From assembly GCA_023396415.1 (NCBI GenBank), contig JAEWWJ010000106.1, positions 17,677 to 81,676 on the forward strand: a stretch of 64,000 nt of DNA, given 5' to 3'. The notes beneath the pieces are model-generated. The model was given only the letters and a program-made list of their open reading frames with translations. It did not search any database and was not told where the DNA came from. The position numbers and the translations under genes were made by a program. This document shows, piece by piece, positions 26,454 to 34,232 of the stretch (the first letter of the stretch is position 1; the number at the start of each line of letters is the position of its first letter). Source of the DNA: Bacteroidota bacterium (GTDB taxonomy: Bacteria > Bacteroidota > Bacteroidia > Bacteroidales > F082).

Positions 26454-29401
26454 CTCCATTTATTCGAACCTTTTTTCTACTTCTGGCGTTTGTTGCCACA
26501 TCTCTTTATGCCCAATTTGACGTTGATAGCCTCCAAAACAGCAGCAACGGAAAATCGGAAGCAAATACAACACAACCCGAAACGGTGGAGGATTACCTTT
26601 ACTTATCCACGAAATTTTTAAAAAATTCGCCTGATAAAGCCTTGGAATTTAGCATTAAAGCCGTTCAAGAGGCCAAAACCGTAAACAAACAATCACTTCT
26701 TGCCAAAGCCTATAAAAGCGTAGGATTAGCTTCACAGGTCTTAAGAAATTACCCTGGCAGCCTCGCCTACTACGATTCGGCCTTGTTTATTTATTTGCAC
26801 AGCAAAGACAGCAGCGAAATGGCCAAAATCTTCAACAACCTTGGCATTGTTTACAGCAATTTGGGTCATTACGTTAAAGCCATTGAATTTTATAATAAAT
26901 CGCTTATCATCAGAGAGTTAGAACAATATTCCGATGGATTGGGAAATGTTAAAAACAACATTGGATGGTTGTACTATAGTTTAAATGACTTTGAAAAAGC
27001 CGCTCCTTATTTTACAGAAGCCTATCAATATGCCCGCGAAAACAACAATCAATCTCTGCTATTAACAACGCTCAACAATATGGGCTTAATTCTGTATCAT
27101 GACAAAAATTACAGCGAAGCCATAAAAAAATTCAGCGAATGTGTTGTTTTGGCTGAAACACTCAACGACATCGGCGCAAAAGGAAATGCTTATTTAAATT
27201 TGGGCAATATTTATGTTGACAAAAAGAAGCCCGATAGCGCTTTCATTTACCTCACCAAAGCCTTGTTGATTTTTCAAGAAAACAATAAGCCTCTTGCAAA
27301 AACATGGTTTGGAATCGGCAAAGCCCATCGGCTCAACAACAACGAGCGCCAAGCCCTCAACGCCTTCTTAAAAGCCGAAGAAGATTTCGCCTACTTTCCC
27401 GACAACTCATTACGCATCAAAGTGCTGGATGAGCTTTACAAAAGTTGGGAGCGCTTGGGCAATGCTGCAGAAGCCTTTAACGCGCTGAAAAATTACCATA
27501 GTTTATTTGATTCCATGAAGGTGTTCAACGACTCAACCTCCGTGGCCAGCCTTCAAGCCAAATTTGATGTGGACAAAAAAATAAATGAAGTTGCTGCCCT
27601 TCGAACCGAAAAGGTTGAACAAAGTAAAATGATCGTTCAGCAACAAAAAGAAAACAACCTCAATAAACTGTTGTTGATTTTTAGCTTTATTGCAGTGTTT
27701 GTTTTGCTCGTTGCCGTATTTTTCTATTATCGGATTTACAAAAAGCATAAAAAAATAAACAACCTTTTAAAAAGGCAAAACCGATTGCTGGAACAAGCCA
27801 AAAACGAATTAGCAACCAGCAATGCTGCCGCCGCTGAACAAGAAGAGCGCTTGCTTTTACTCATTAACGCCATGCCCGACCTGATTTGTTTTAAAGACGG
27901 AGACGGAAATTGGCGCATTGCCAACCAAGCCATACTCTCGGTTTTTGGTCTCACACATATTGATTATAAAGGCAAAAATGACCTTGATTTAATTGCATTT
28001 TCACCTTCAAAAGAAAACGCCCTTCGGGCTTGTGTTGTTTCTGACGAACAAGCCTGGCAGCAAGGTACAATGACACGCAGCGACGAAACCATCACCGATC
28101 ATCTAGGAAAAGAGCGTGTTTTTGACACCATCAAAATACCCCTTTTTCACTCTAACAACACCCGAAAAGCCCTCATCTTTTTGGGTCGCGATGTTACCGA
28201 AAGAAAACAGTATGAATTGAACTTAAGCAACGCGCTGAGCAAAGCCGAAGAATCAGAAAAACTAAAATCGGCCTTCCTCGCCAATATGAGTCATGAAATA
28301 AGAACCCCACTCAATGCCGTTATTGGCTTTAGCGAACTACTTGAAGCGGATGGGCTGAACAATGAAACCATACGCAAATACGTGCAACATATCCGCGAAA
28401 ATGGAAATACACTGTTGGGAATTATTGGTGATATTTTGGAGCTATCACGCATTGAATCAGGCGCTTTCAAAATAAATAATGAAGCATACAATTTAAAAGA
28501 ACTGTTTCAAGAACTCCATTTCTTGTTTTTACAACTCACCCATCAGAAAGGTAAAAAACATTTAAGACTGATCACCGCCATTCCACCCAACGACGTAATC
28601 ATCAGCAGCGACCGTTACCGCTTGCGACAGGTGCTCACCAATCTTTTTGATAACGCACTCAAGTTTACGCAAGACGGTTTTATTGAGTATGGTTACAAAG
28701 TGTTGAATCCCAACAGCGATAACCCTATCCTTCAAATCTTTATGAAAGATAGCGGAATCGGAATTCCGGAAAACAAAAAACATTTGCTCTTTAAACGCTT
28801 CACCAAAATACACGAAAGCGATGGAATGGTTTACCCCGGAACAGGCTTAGGCTTGAGTATAGTGCACCAAATTGTGTTCCACTTTGGCGGAAAAGTTCAA
28901 ATTGAATCGGAAACAGAAAAAGGCACAACCGTTGAAATTTCAATGCCCGTTCAACTTGCGAAACTACCGACTCCCACACAACCGACGACCAAAAAGAACA
29001 CCGTCGAACTCAAAGGTCATAAAGTACTTGTTGTTGAAGATGTCGAATCCAATTTCGAGCTGCTCAAGGTAATCCTCGAAACATGGGGAATGACCGTACT
29101 GCGCGCCATCGAAGGCCAGCAAGCCATTGAAATGTGCCAACAAACGCATGACTTGTCACTTGTTTTAATGGACATTCAACTGCCCGGAATCAATGGTTTT
29201 GATGCTACACGAGCGATAAAAAAACTGTTTCCACAACTGCCCATCATCGCGCAAACAGCCTTTGCCATGTCCGATGAAAAAGACGCCTGTATGATGGCCG
29301 GATGCGACGGCTACATTGCCAAACCCATTAAGGCACAGTTGCTTTTGCCTGTTTTGTTAGAAGTACTGTACCTACCACCAAATCAATTCCCGCAAACATA
29401 A
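26450..29401 (+). CDS. TPR-containing hybrid sensor histidine kinase with PAS and receiver domains
   Basis: 983 residues. Signal peptide about 1-21; several TPR repeats (about 45-350, e.g. AKIFNNLGIVYSNLGHYVKA and LTTLNNMGLILYHDKNYSEA) predicted in the periplasm; a membrane helix at about 407-427; a coiled coil; PAS domain at about 468-585 (AMPDLICFKDGDGNW ... GRDVTERKQ); HisKA with H615 in MSHEIRTP; HATPase with DSGIGIPE and GTGLGLS; and a C-terminal receiver with D908 in LMDIQLPG. It would sense something through the TPR or PAS part and pass phosphate to its own receiver; there is no HPt or DNA-binding partner here. Its start lies within the stop of the upstream PD-(D/E)XK gene, so translation of the two is coupled. 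Confidence 0.94.
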   Translation: MTPFIRTFFLLLAFVATSLYAQFDVDSLQNSSNGKSEANTTQPETVEDYLYLSTKFLKNSPDKALEFSIKAVQEAKTVNKQSLLAKAYKSVGLASQVLRNYPGSLAYYDSALFIYLHSKDSSEMAKIFNNLGIVYSNLGHYVKAIEFYNKSLIIRELEQYSDGLGNVKNNIGWLYYSLNDFEKAAPYFTEAYQYARENNNQSLLLTTLNNMGLILYHDKNYSEAIKKFSECVVLAETLNDIGAKGNAYLNLGNIYVDKKKPDSAFIYLTKALLIFQENNKPLAKTWFGIGKAHRLNNNERQALNAFLKAEEDFAYFPDNSLRIKVLDELYKSWERLGNAAEAFNALKNYHSLFDSMKVFNDSTSVASLQAKFDVDKKINEVAALRTEKVEQSKMIVQQQKENNLNKLLLIFSFIAVFVLLVAVFFYYRIYKKHKKINNLLKRQNRLLEQAKNELATSNAAAAEQEERLLLLINAMPDLICFKDGDGNWRIANQAILSVFGLTHIDYKGKNDLDLIAFSPSKENALRACVVSDEQAWQQGTMTRSDETITDHLGKERVFDTIKIPLFHSNNTRKALIFLGRDVTERKQYELNLSNALSKAEESEKLKSAFLANMSHEIRTPLNAVIGFSELLEADGLNNETIRKYVQHIRENGNTLLGIIGDILELSRIESGAFKINNEAYNLKELFQELHFLFLQLTHQKGKKHLRLITAIPPNDVIISSDRYRLRQVLTNLFDNALKFTQDGFIEYGYKVLNPNSDNPILQIFMKDSGIGIPENKKHLLFKRFTKIHESDGMVYPGTGLGLSIVHQIVFHFGGKVQIESETEKGTTVEISMPVQLAKLPTPTQPTTKKNTVELKGHKVLVVEDVESNFELLKVILETWGMTVLRAIEGQQAIEMCQQTHDLSLVLMDIQLPGINGFDATRAIKKLFPQLPIIAQTAFAMSDEKDACMMAGCDGYIAKPIKAQLLLPVLLEVLYLPPNQFPQT

Positions 29402-29525
29402 AATGCGCAAAAAGCAATCAAAAAAAACCCATAAAAAATAAAATGGCAGCAGATGAGGGCTTTAAATGAAAACATCTTTTGAAGAACGGGCATTAAATGT
29501 TGATTTCAACGTTTTTTTAATGCCG

Positions 29526-29553
29526 TTTGATTGTAATAAAAACTATACATTTG
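29526..29553 (+). promoter_or_regulatory. Promoter for the 29576 gene
   Basis: TTTG (29526-29529) is followed 16 bp later by TACATTTG (29546-29553). The -7 element is a perfect match; the spacing is slightly short. It lies 22 nt before the ATG. Confidence 0.4.
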
Positions 29554-29575
29554 CAAATGAAAAAAATTCGTGAAC

Positions 29576-30175
29576 ATGAAAAGTAACATCATTAAACTGG
29601 TACTATTTGCAGTTGTCATCCTTCTGGGTTATATGGTTTATCACAGCATTAACCAACCCCTCGACTTTTTAAAAGAAAAAAAACGTCGCGATGTTGAAGT
29701 CGTTCAACGGCTAAAAGACATCAGAAGCGTTCAAACCCTTTACAAGAACGCAAAAGGAAAATACACCGGCAGCTTTGATTCGCTGATTCAATACATCAAC
29801 CAAGGCGAAATTCCTGTGGTGAATGTGATTCCCGATCCCAATGATACCACTTTTACCAAAACAATCAATGACACTTTAGGCTTCGTAAAAGTTGTGGACA
29901 CCTTGTTCAAAAACCATCGAAATTTCAACGTTTCGGAAATCGGCATCATCCCCCATTCCGGCGGAATACCTTTCGAGATGGGTGCAGGCGAAATTGATCG
30001 CGGCGGTGTAACCGTAAGTGTTTTTGAAGTTAAAGCTCCGTTTAGATTGTATCTTGCCGGAATGGACAAACAACGTGTTGACAATCTCATTGCATCGGAA
30101 GAAGCCATTGAAAAATTCCCGGGCCTCAAAGTAGGTTCACTCACCGAACCCTCAACAAACGGCAACTGGGAGTAA
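29576..30175 (+). CDS. Membrane-anchored protein of unknown function
   Basis: 199 residues from the ATG at 29576 (a GTG two codons earlier is possible). One membrane helix near 5-24 (LVLFAVVILLGYMVYHS), then a basic, helical stretch KKRRDVEVVQRLKDIRSVQTLYK and a soluble C-terminal part that would face the periplasm. The layout, helix followed by a long amphipathic segment and a Y-K-N-A-K-G-K-Y-T-G-S-F-D-S-L motif, resembles pseudopilin-like proteins in general, but there is no prepilin cleavage site, so this is not claimed. It is followed 17 bp later by DUF3822 and rsmD, probably in one operon. Confidence 0.7.
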   Translation: MKSNIIKLVLFAVVILLGYMVYHSINQPLDFLKEKKRRDVEVVQRLKDIRSVQTLYKNAKGKYTGSFDSLIQYINQGEIPVVNVIPDPNDTTFTKTINDTLGFVKVVDTLFKNHRNFNVSEIGIIPHSGGIPFEMGAGEIDRGGVTVSVFEVKAPFRLYLAGMDKQRVDNLIASEEAIEKFPGLKVGSLTEPSTNGNWE

Positions 30176-30192
30176 GTTGGTAAAACTATGTC

Positions 30193-31065
30193 ATGATTAC
30201 TGCCATAAAACCTTCTATCAGTCGTTTCGACAAGGCCTTTAAAGAAGACCACACAAGAAATTACCATTTAACCATCCGAATATCTACGGATGGTTTTTCT
30301 TTTGTTGTCTTCTCGTTGGATAAAAACCGGTACCTCTGCCTCGAGGCCTTCAATTTGAAACACTTAAACAACACCGTTAAACTGGCCGCTGCTTTAGACG
30401 AGCTCTCCATGATACGGCAATGGATTACTTACCCTTTTCATAGCGTGTTGGTGATTGTTGACCACACGTTTAATACGCTTGTGCCCAATCCGCTTTTCGA
30501 GGAAAAAGAAAAAGGACTGTATCTTGCTTTTAATCAACCATTTCAGGACAATAGCCGAATTCAATTCGACACTTTAAAAGCAGCCGACGCACACAATGTG
30601 TATTACCTTTCCAATCCTTTGGTAGAAAAGGTAAAAGACATCTGGGCCAATGCCAGATTGGTGCATCTGCAATCGGCCTTGGTAGAAAGCTTGCTTATTG
30701 CCAACAGAAATAAAGCTTTAGAACAAACCGCCTTCGTGCATCTGCGCAACGACAGTTTCGATTTGGTGGTGCTTCGTTCCGAAAAACTGCTGTTCGCCAA
30801 CAACTTCCGATTCAACACTTCTGAAGATTTTATTTATTTTCTACTTTTTAGCATGGACCAATTGCGACTGAATCCTGAAACGGTGCAATTGGTTCTTTCG
30901 GGTGCCATAGACAAAGGTTCGCCCACCTATGACATTCTTTATCAATATATTAGAAATATACAATTTGCCGAACGCAACACCGCCTTTGAGTACAGTTACA
31001 TACTCGAAGAGTTACCCGTTCATCATCATTTTGTGCTGTACAACGCCTTACAATGCGAATTATAA
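30193..31065 (+). CDS. DUF3822 family protein
   Basis: 290 residues. The amino-terminal motif YHLTIRISTDGFSFVVFS and the middle SLLIANRNK plus LANNFRFNTSEDFIYFLLF are typical of DUF3822, a Bacteroidota family with an actin/hexokinase-like fold of unknown role, usually encoded immediately before rsmD as here (13-bp overlap). Odd feature: codons about 26-37 contain a perfect 9-bp hairpin followed by a T-rich run (30270-30304) that looks like a transcription terminator inside the coding sequence. Homology upstream and downstream of it argues that the start at 30193 is right. Confidence 0.82.
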   Translation: MITAIKPSISRFDKAFKEDHTRNYHLTIRISTDGFSFVVFSLDKNRYLCLEAFNLKHLNNTVKLAAALDELSMIRQWITYPFHSVLVIVDHTFNTLVPNPLFEEKEKGLYLAFNQPFQDNSRIQFDTLKAADAHNVYYLSNPLVEKVKDIWANARLVHLQSALVESLLIANRNKALEQTAFVHLRNDSFDLVVLRSEKLLFANNFRFNTSEDFIYFLLFSMDQLRLNPETVQLVLSGAIDKGSPTYDILYQYIRNIQFAERNTAFEYSYILEELPVHHHFVLYNALQCEL

Positions 31066-31598
31066 AAGGAAAACACCAACGCCGCATCATTCATGTACCA
31101 AATGGATTGCCGGTGAGGCCAACCACCGATCTTGCCAAAGAAAGCCTTTTCAATGTCTTAAACAACGATATTGACTTTGATGGCATGAGGGTTTTGGATC
31201 TCTTTGCCGGAACAGGCAATATTTCTTATGAATTGGTATCGAGAGGCTGTGCCTCAGTATTGGCAGTTGATCAAAATCCTAAGTGTACCCACTTCATTGC
31301 AGACACCGCTAAATTATTATCAATGAGCAACCTAAACGTGGTTAGAGCTGATGTATTTAAGTTTTTGAAAGCGCAAAAGCTGCCGTTTGATCTCATTTTT
31401 GCCGATCCGCCATACGATATGGAGGTGGGTCTTTTTCATGAAATTGTAGATGTAATTTTCGAAAAAAACTTACTAAAACCCGAAGGCACCTTGGTAATAG
31501 AGCACTCAAAAGGTGTAAGCTACATTGATCATCCCCACATTTTTGACGAGCGGCGCTACGGTAAGGTGCATTTCAGTTTTTTCAGTCCCGAGATATAA
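31053..31598 (+). CDS. rsmD: 16S rRNA (guanine966-N2)-methyltransferase
   Basis: 181 residues. Starts MRIIKGKHQRRIIHVP and has the SAM-binding LDLFAGTGNISYEL (motif I), AVDQNPKC (motif II) and the catalytic N6/N2-methyltransferase DPPY motif in LIFADPPYDM. RPTTDLAKESLFNVL before motif I is characteristic of RsmD, which modifies G966 of 16S rRNA in the assembled small subunit. It overlaps the DUF3822 stop by 13 bp and ends at a hairpin terminator shared with the convergent DUF2795 gene. Confidence 0.95.
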   Translation: MRIIKGKHQRRIIHVPNGLPVRPTTDLAKESLFNVLNNDIDFDGMRVLDLFAGTGNISYELVSRGCASVLAVDQNPKCTHFIADTAKLLSMSNLNVVRADVFKFLKAQKLPFDLIFADPPYDMEVGLFHEIVDVIFEKNLLKPEGTLVIEHSKGVSYIDHPHIFDERRYGKVHFSFFSPEI

Positions 31599-31600
31599 AA

Positions 31601-31628
31601 AAAAACCGGCTCGTAGCCGGTCTTTATT
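31601..31628. terminator. Bidirectional terminator between rsmD and the DUF2795 gene
   Basis: ACCGGCT and AGCCGGT form a stem with a short loop, with an A run on the left and TCTTTATT on the right, so it can stop transcription arriving from both sides. The two stop codons are 31 bp apart. Confidence 0.8.
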
Positions 31629-31629
31629 A

Positions 31630-31851
31630 TTAATACTCATCTTCGTGAAAGAAGAAGTCTTCTTTGGTCGGATAATCAGGCCAAATATCTTCGATGCGCT
31701 CGTATATTTCGCCTTCATCTTCCATTTCGATTAAATTTTCTACAACTTCCTGTGGCGCACCTGTGCGCGTGGCCCACTCCAAAAGTTCTTCTTTTGTTGC
31801 CGGCCAGGGAGCATCTTCAAGCTTTGAGGCTAATTCTAATGTCCAGTACAT
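31630..31851 (-). CDS. DUF2795 family small acidic protein
   Basis: 73 residues, MYWTLELASKLEDAPWPATKEELLEWA at the start and many Glu/Asp at the end (KEDFFFHEDEY). The pattern W-P-A-T-K-x-E-L-L ... G-A-P-x-x-V-V-E-N-L is highly typical of the DUF2795 proteins that Bacteroidota encode near housekeeping genes. No function is known. A full promoter lies upstream at 31880-31909. Confidence 0.85.
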   Translation of the reverse strand: MYWTLELASKLEDAPWPATKEELLEWATRTGAPQEVVENLIEMEDEGEIYERIEDIWPDYPTKEDFFFHEDEY

Positions 31852-31879
31852 CTTATAAAAGTGTTAGTGAAATTTTTTG

Positions 31880-31909
31880 CAAAAGTAATTTTTTTTACTT
31901 GCTTGTCAA
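31880..31909 (-). promoter_or_regulatory. Promoter for the DUF2795 gene
   Basis: Minus strand TTG (31907-31909), 19 bp, TACTTTTG (31880-31887): a complete match to the Bacteroidota consensus, 28 nt upstream of the start codon. Confidence 0.55.
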
Positions 31910-31937
31910 CAAAAAACAAGTAATGGTTTGAAACCCA

Positions 31938-32492
31938 TTATGGGTGCGTGTTCCAGAGCAATTCAGGACTTTTTGTTGTCCAGCTGTAGTGCCGTGCAAG
32001 AACAAAAAAGTAGTCAGAAAGCCTGTTGAGGTATTTGAGATCAATGGCCATGACCGGAAAAGACTCGGCCATGAGTGTGGTAATGCGCTCTGCTCGACGG
32101 CAAACGGTGCGCGCCACGTGGCAAGAAGAAACGATGGGATGGCCGCCCGGAAGAATAAAGTTGGTCAAAGGCGGAAGGTATTCGTTCATGGCATCAATTT
32201 CTTTTTCAAGAAATTCAACATCCTGCTCCACCAGTTCGGGCATGATGCGTGTTAAAACCCCTTCGTGGTCTTCGGCGAGATGGGATTCCAAACGAAAAAG
32301 CTTGTCTTGAATGTCGGTCAGCTTTGCTCTATTGCTGTCGTTGGCATCAAGAAGATCGCGCAACACCCCAACAAATGAATTCAACTCATCTACGGTTCCA
32401 TATGCTTCGATGCGGGCATGATACTTTGGCACACGTGTGCCGCCAATGAGGGATGTTTTTCCCGAATCACCACTTTTTGTATATATTTTCAT
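31938..32492 (-). CDS. pduO: Cob(I)alamin adenosyltransferase, PduO type
   Basis: 184 residues from the ATG at 32492 (MKIYTKSGDSGKTSLIGG, the family's amino-terminal ATP-binding motif); the open frame continues 36 bp upstream without family similarity. RIEAYGTVDELNSFVG, then CRRAERITTL and YLNRLSDYFFVLAR are the other PduO signatures. It makes adenosylcobalamin from cob(I)alamin and ATP, so the cell uses B12-dependent enzymes such as methylmalonyl-CoA mutase, consistent with propionate-type metabolism. No other cobalamin genes are in the window. It is downstream of the ABC ATPase gene by 96 bp. Confidence 0.92.
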   Translation of the reverse strand: MKIYTKSGDSGKTSLIGGTRVPKYHARIEAYGTVDELNSFVGVLRDLLDANDSNRAKLTDIQDKLFRLESHLAEDHEGVLTRIMPELVEQDVEFLEKEIDAMNEYLPPLTNFILPGGHPIVSSCHVARTVCRRAERITTLMAESFPVMAIDLKYLNRLSDYFFVLARHYSWTTKSPELLWNTHP

Positions 32493-32588
32493 CGTATTTA
32501 GCCTTATTGATGCCACAAAAAGTGACATTCATTGTGTAATGATTAGTAACAGTTAAGGGAAGGAATTGTTTGACGTCAGCTCAAAAAA

Positions 32589-33302
32589 TCATTTTACAGT
32601 TACCGTAATGATCTCATTGTTGATTTCGTCGGATTCAATAAGTCCGTCTTTCAGCCGAATGATGCGGTGTGCATGTTTTGCAATGTCCTCTTCGTGGGTT
32701 ACAACAATGATGGTATTGCCTTTACGGTGAATTTCTTGTAGCAAACCCATAATTTCGATTGAGGTTTTCGAGTCGAGGTTTCCGGTAGGTTCGTCGGCCA
32801 GCAGTATAGAAGGATTGTTGACCAAAGCCCGTGCAATAGCCACTCTTTGTCGTTGGCCACCGGATAACTCATTGGGGCGATGTGTCATACGATCGGTAAG
32901 TTGAACATCTGCTATTACTTTTTTTGCCAATTCGATACGATTTGCTTTACCAATACCGGCATAAACCAAAGGAAGCATCACGTTTTCGAGGGCTGTTGAG
33001 CGTGGCAAAAGATTGAAGGTTTGAAAAATAAACCCGATTTCTTTGTTTCTAATTTCGGCCAGCTGATTGTCGTTCATGCTGCTTACATCATTTCCATTGA
33101 GCATATATTTTCCACCTGTGGGCGTATCAAGACAACCTAAAATATTCATCAACGTTGACTTTCCCGAACCGGAAGGACCCATCAAAGCAACGTATTCATT
33201 GCTTTTGATGTCGAGATCAACATTTCGCAATGCTTTAACGGTTTCGGTACCCACTTTATAATGGCGCGATATTCCTGAAAGGCTGATCATTACTTTGCTC
33301 AT
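32589..33302 (-). CDS. ABC transporter ATP-binding protein (MacB/LolD type)
   Basis: 237 residues. Walker A GPSGSGKST, Q-loop FIFQTFNLLPR, signature LSGGQRQRVAIARAL, Walker B ILLADEPTGNLD, and the H-loop in VVTHE are all intact. The sequence matches the LolD/MacB group, which pairs with a FtsX-like permease for lipoprotein release or peptide/antibiotic export. No permease is encoded beside it, so its partner lies elsewhere. A perfect -7 element, TACCTTTG, lies at 33329-33336 on the minus strand right at the end of the methyltransferase gene, so it may have its own promoter besides read-through. Confidence 0.92.
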   Translation of the reverse strand: MSKVMISLSGISRHYKVGTETVKALRNVDLDIKSNEYVALMGPSGSGKSTLMNILGCLDTPTGGKYMLNGNDVSSMNDNQLAEIRNKEIGFIFQTFNLLPRSTALENVMLPLVYAGIGKANRIELAKKVIADVQLTDRMTHRPNELSGGQRQRVAIARALVNNPSILLADEPTGNLDSKTSIEIMGLLQEIHRKGNTIIVVTHEEDIAKHAHRIIRLKDGLIESDEINNEIITVTVK

Positions 33303-33336
33303 AGAAATGTTCGTTTTTATGTGGATTGCAAAGGTA

Positions 33337-34131
33337 TTATATACTCAGAACAAAATGCTGCTTTTCAACACCATTTCTAAAAAAAACAATTCCATACTGG
33401 TAAAGATCAATCGAGAGGGTGACATCCGGGTTCTGACAAATGATTCTCCAAGCGTCTTCCATGTCGGCTGACCAATGGATGTCGTCAAAGATAAAGATGC
33501 TGTTTTCACCGACTTTTGTCAAACAATGGTTGAAGTAATCAAGGGTGGGTTCTTTGCGGTGGTTGCCATCAAAAAACACCAAATCAAGTTGGTCGAATTG
33601 TGCTAAATTAGCAGCCAGAATATGATTGAAATTTCCTATTGACAATGATACATTATTGATATTCAACCTACTAAAAGTACTCTGGGCTACTTGGGCTACT
33701 GATGCACAACCCTCCATGGAAACAATGTTACTTTCAGGGTTTCCCAACGCTAGGCTACTGGCACTCATCCCGGTTGAAGTGCCAAACTCTAAGATATTTG
33801 TTGGCTTGTAATAGGACACAATGCGATAAAGAAGCTGGTAGTACTTCATGGAAGTCATCCGCTTCTTGGCCAATTTATTGACGCGCAAGAGGTAGGTTGC
33901 AAATTGTTTGTTTCCTGCACCTGAACCAAAATCAACTGTTTCAACTTGGTTTCGGTTTGAAAGCATCAGTTTTTTTGCTTTTTCAAGCAGGGCATATGCG
34001 GGGTAGTCGTTGCGATCGTGCAAAACCTTGGTGGAAAACTCAAAAACAAAAGGTGAATGTATGCCATGCGGCCCCCTCTTTTGTAATTGATAGGCTACCG
34101 AACTCGCGAATTTGTGAATTATACTGCTCAT
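33337..34131 (-). CDS. Class I SAM-dependent methyltransferase (O-methyltransferase-like)
   Basis: 264 residues from the ATG at 34131 (MSSIIHKFASSVAYQL); a TTG 9 bp upstream is less likely. The central domain shows NILEFGTSTGMSASSLAL (SAM motif I), VSMEGCASVAQVAQ (acidic residue after strand 2), LDLVFFDGNHRKEPTLDYF and IFIFDDIHWSADMEDAW, the pattern of the Methyltransf_24 / catechol O-methyltransferase-like fold. The amino-terminal YQLQKRGPHGIHSPFVFEF is a recurrent feature of Bacteroidota members. The substrate is unknown. It precedes the ABC ATPase gene by 34 bp. Confidence 0.82.
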   Translation of the reverse strand: MSSIIHKFASSVAYQLQKRGPHGIHSPFVFEFSTKVLHDRNDYPAYALLEKAKKLMLSNRNQVETVDFGSGAGNKQFATYLLRVNKLAKKRMTSMKYYQLLYRIVSYYKPTNILEFGTSTGMSASSLALGNPESNIVSMEGCASVAQVAQSTFSRLNINNVSLSIGNFNHILAANLAQFDQLDLVFFDGNHRKEPTLDYFNHCLTKVGENSIFIFDDIHWSADMEDAWRIICQNPDVTLSIDLYQYGIVFFRNGVEKQHFVLSI

Positions 34132-34232
34132 TTCAATCAAAAATGACTATTTGTGGCATAATGCCGCTATTGAACAAAGGGAAATTTATTGTCAACAATC
34201 ATACCAAATGATTTCAAATCGTTTTATTACAG

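Noticed and set aside
30193..30304. Start of DUF3822 placed after the internal hairpin
   Set aside because: Residues before and within the hairpin match the conserved amino end of the family, so the coding region includes it.
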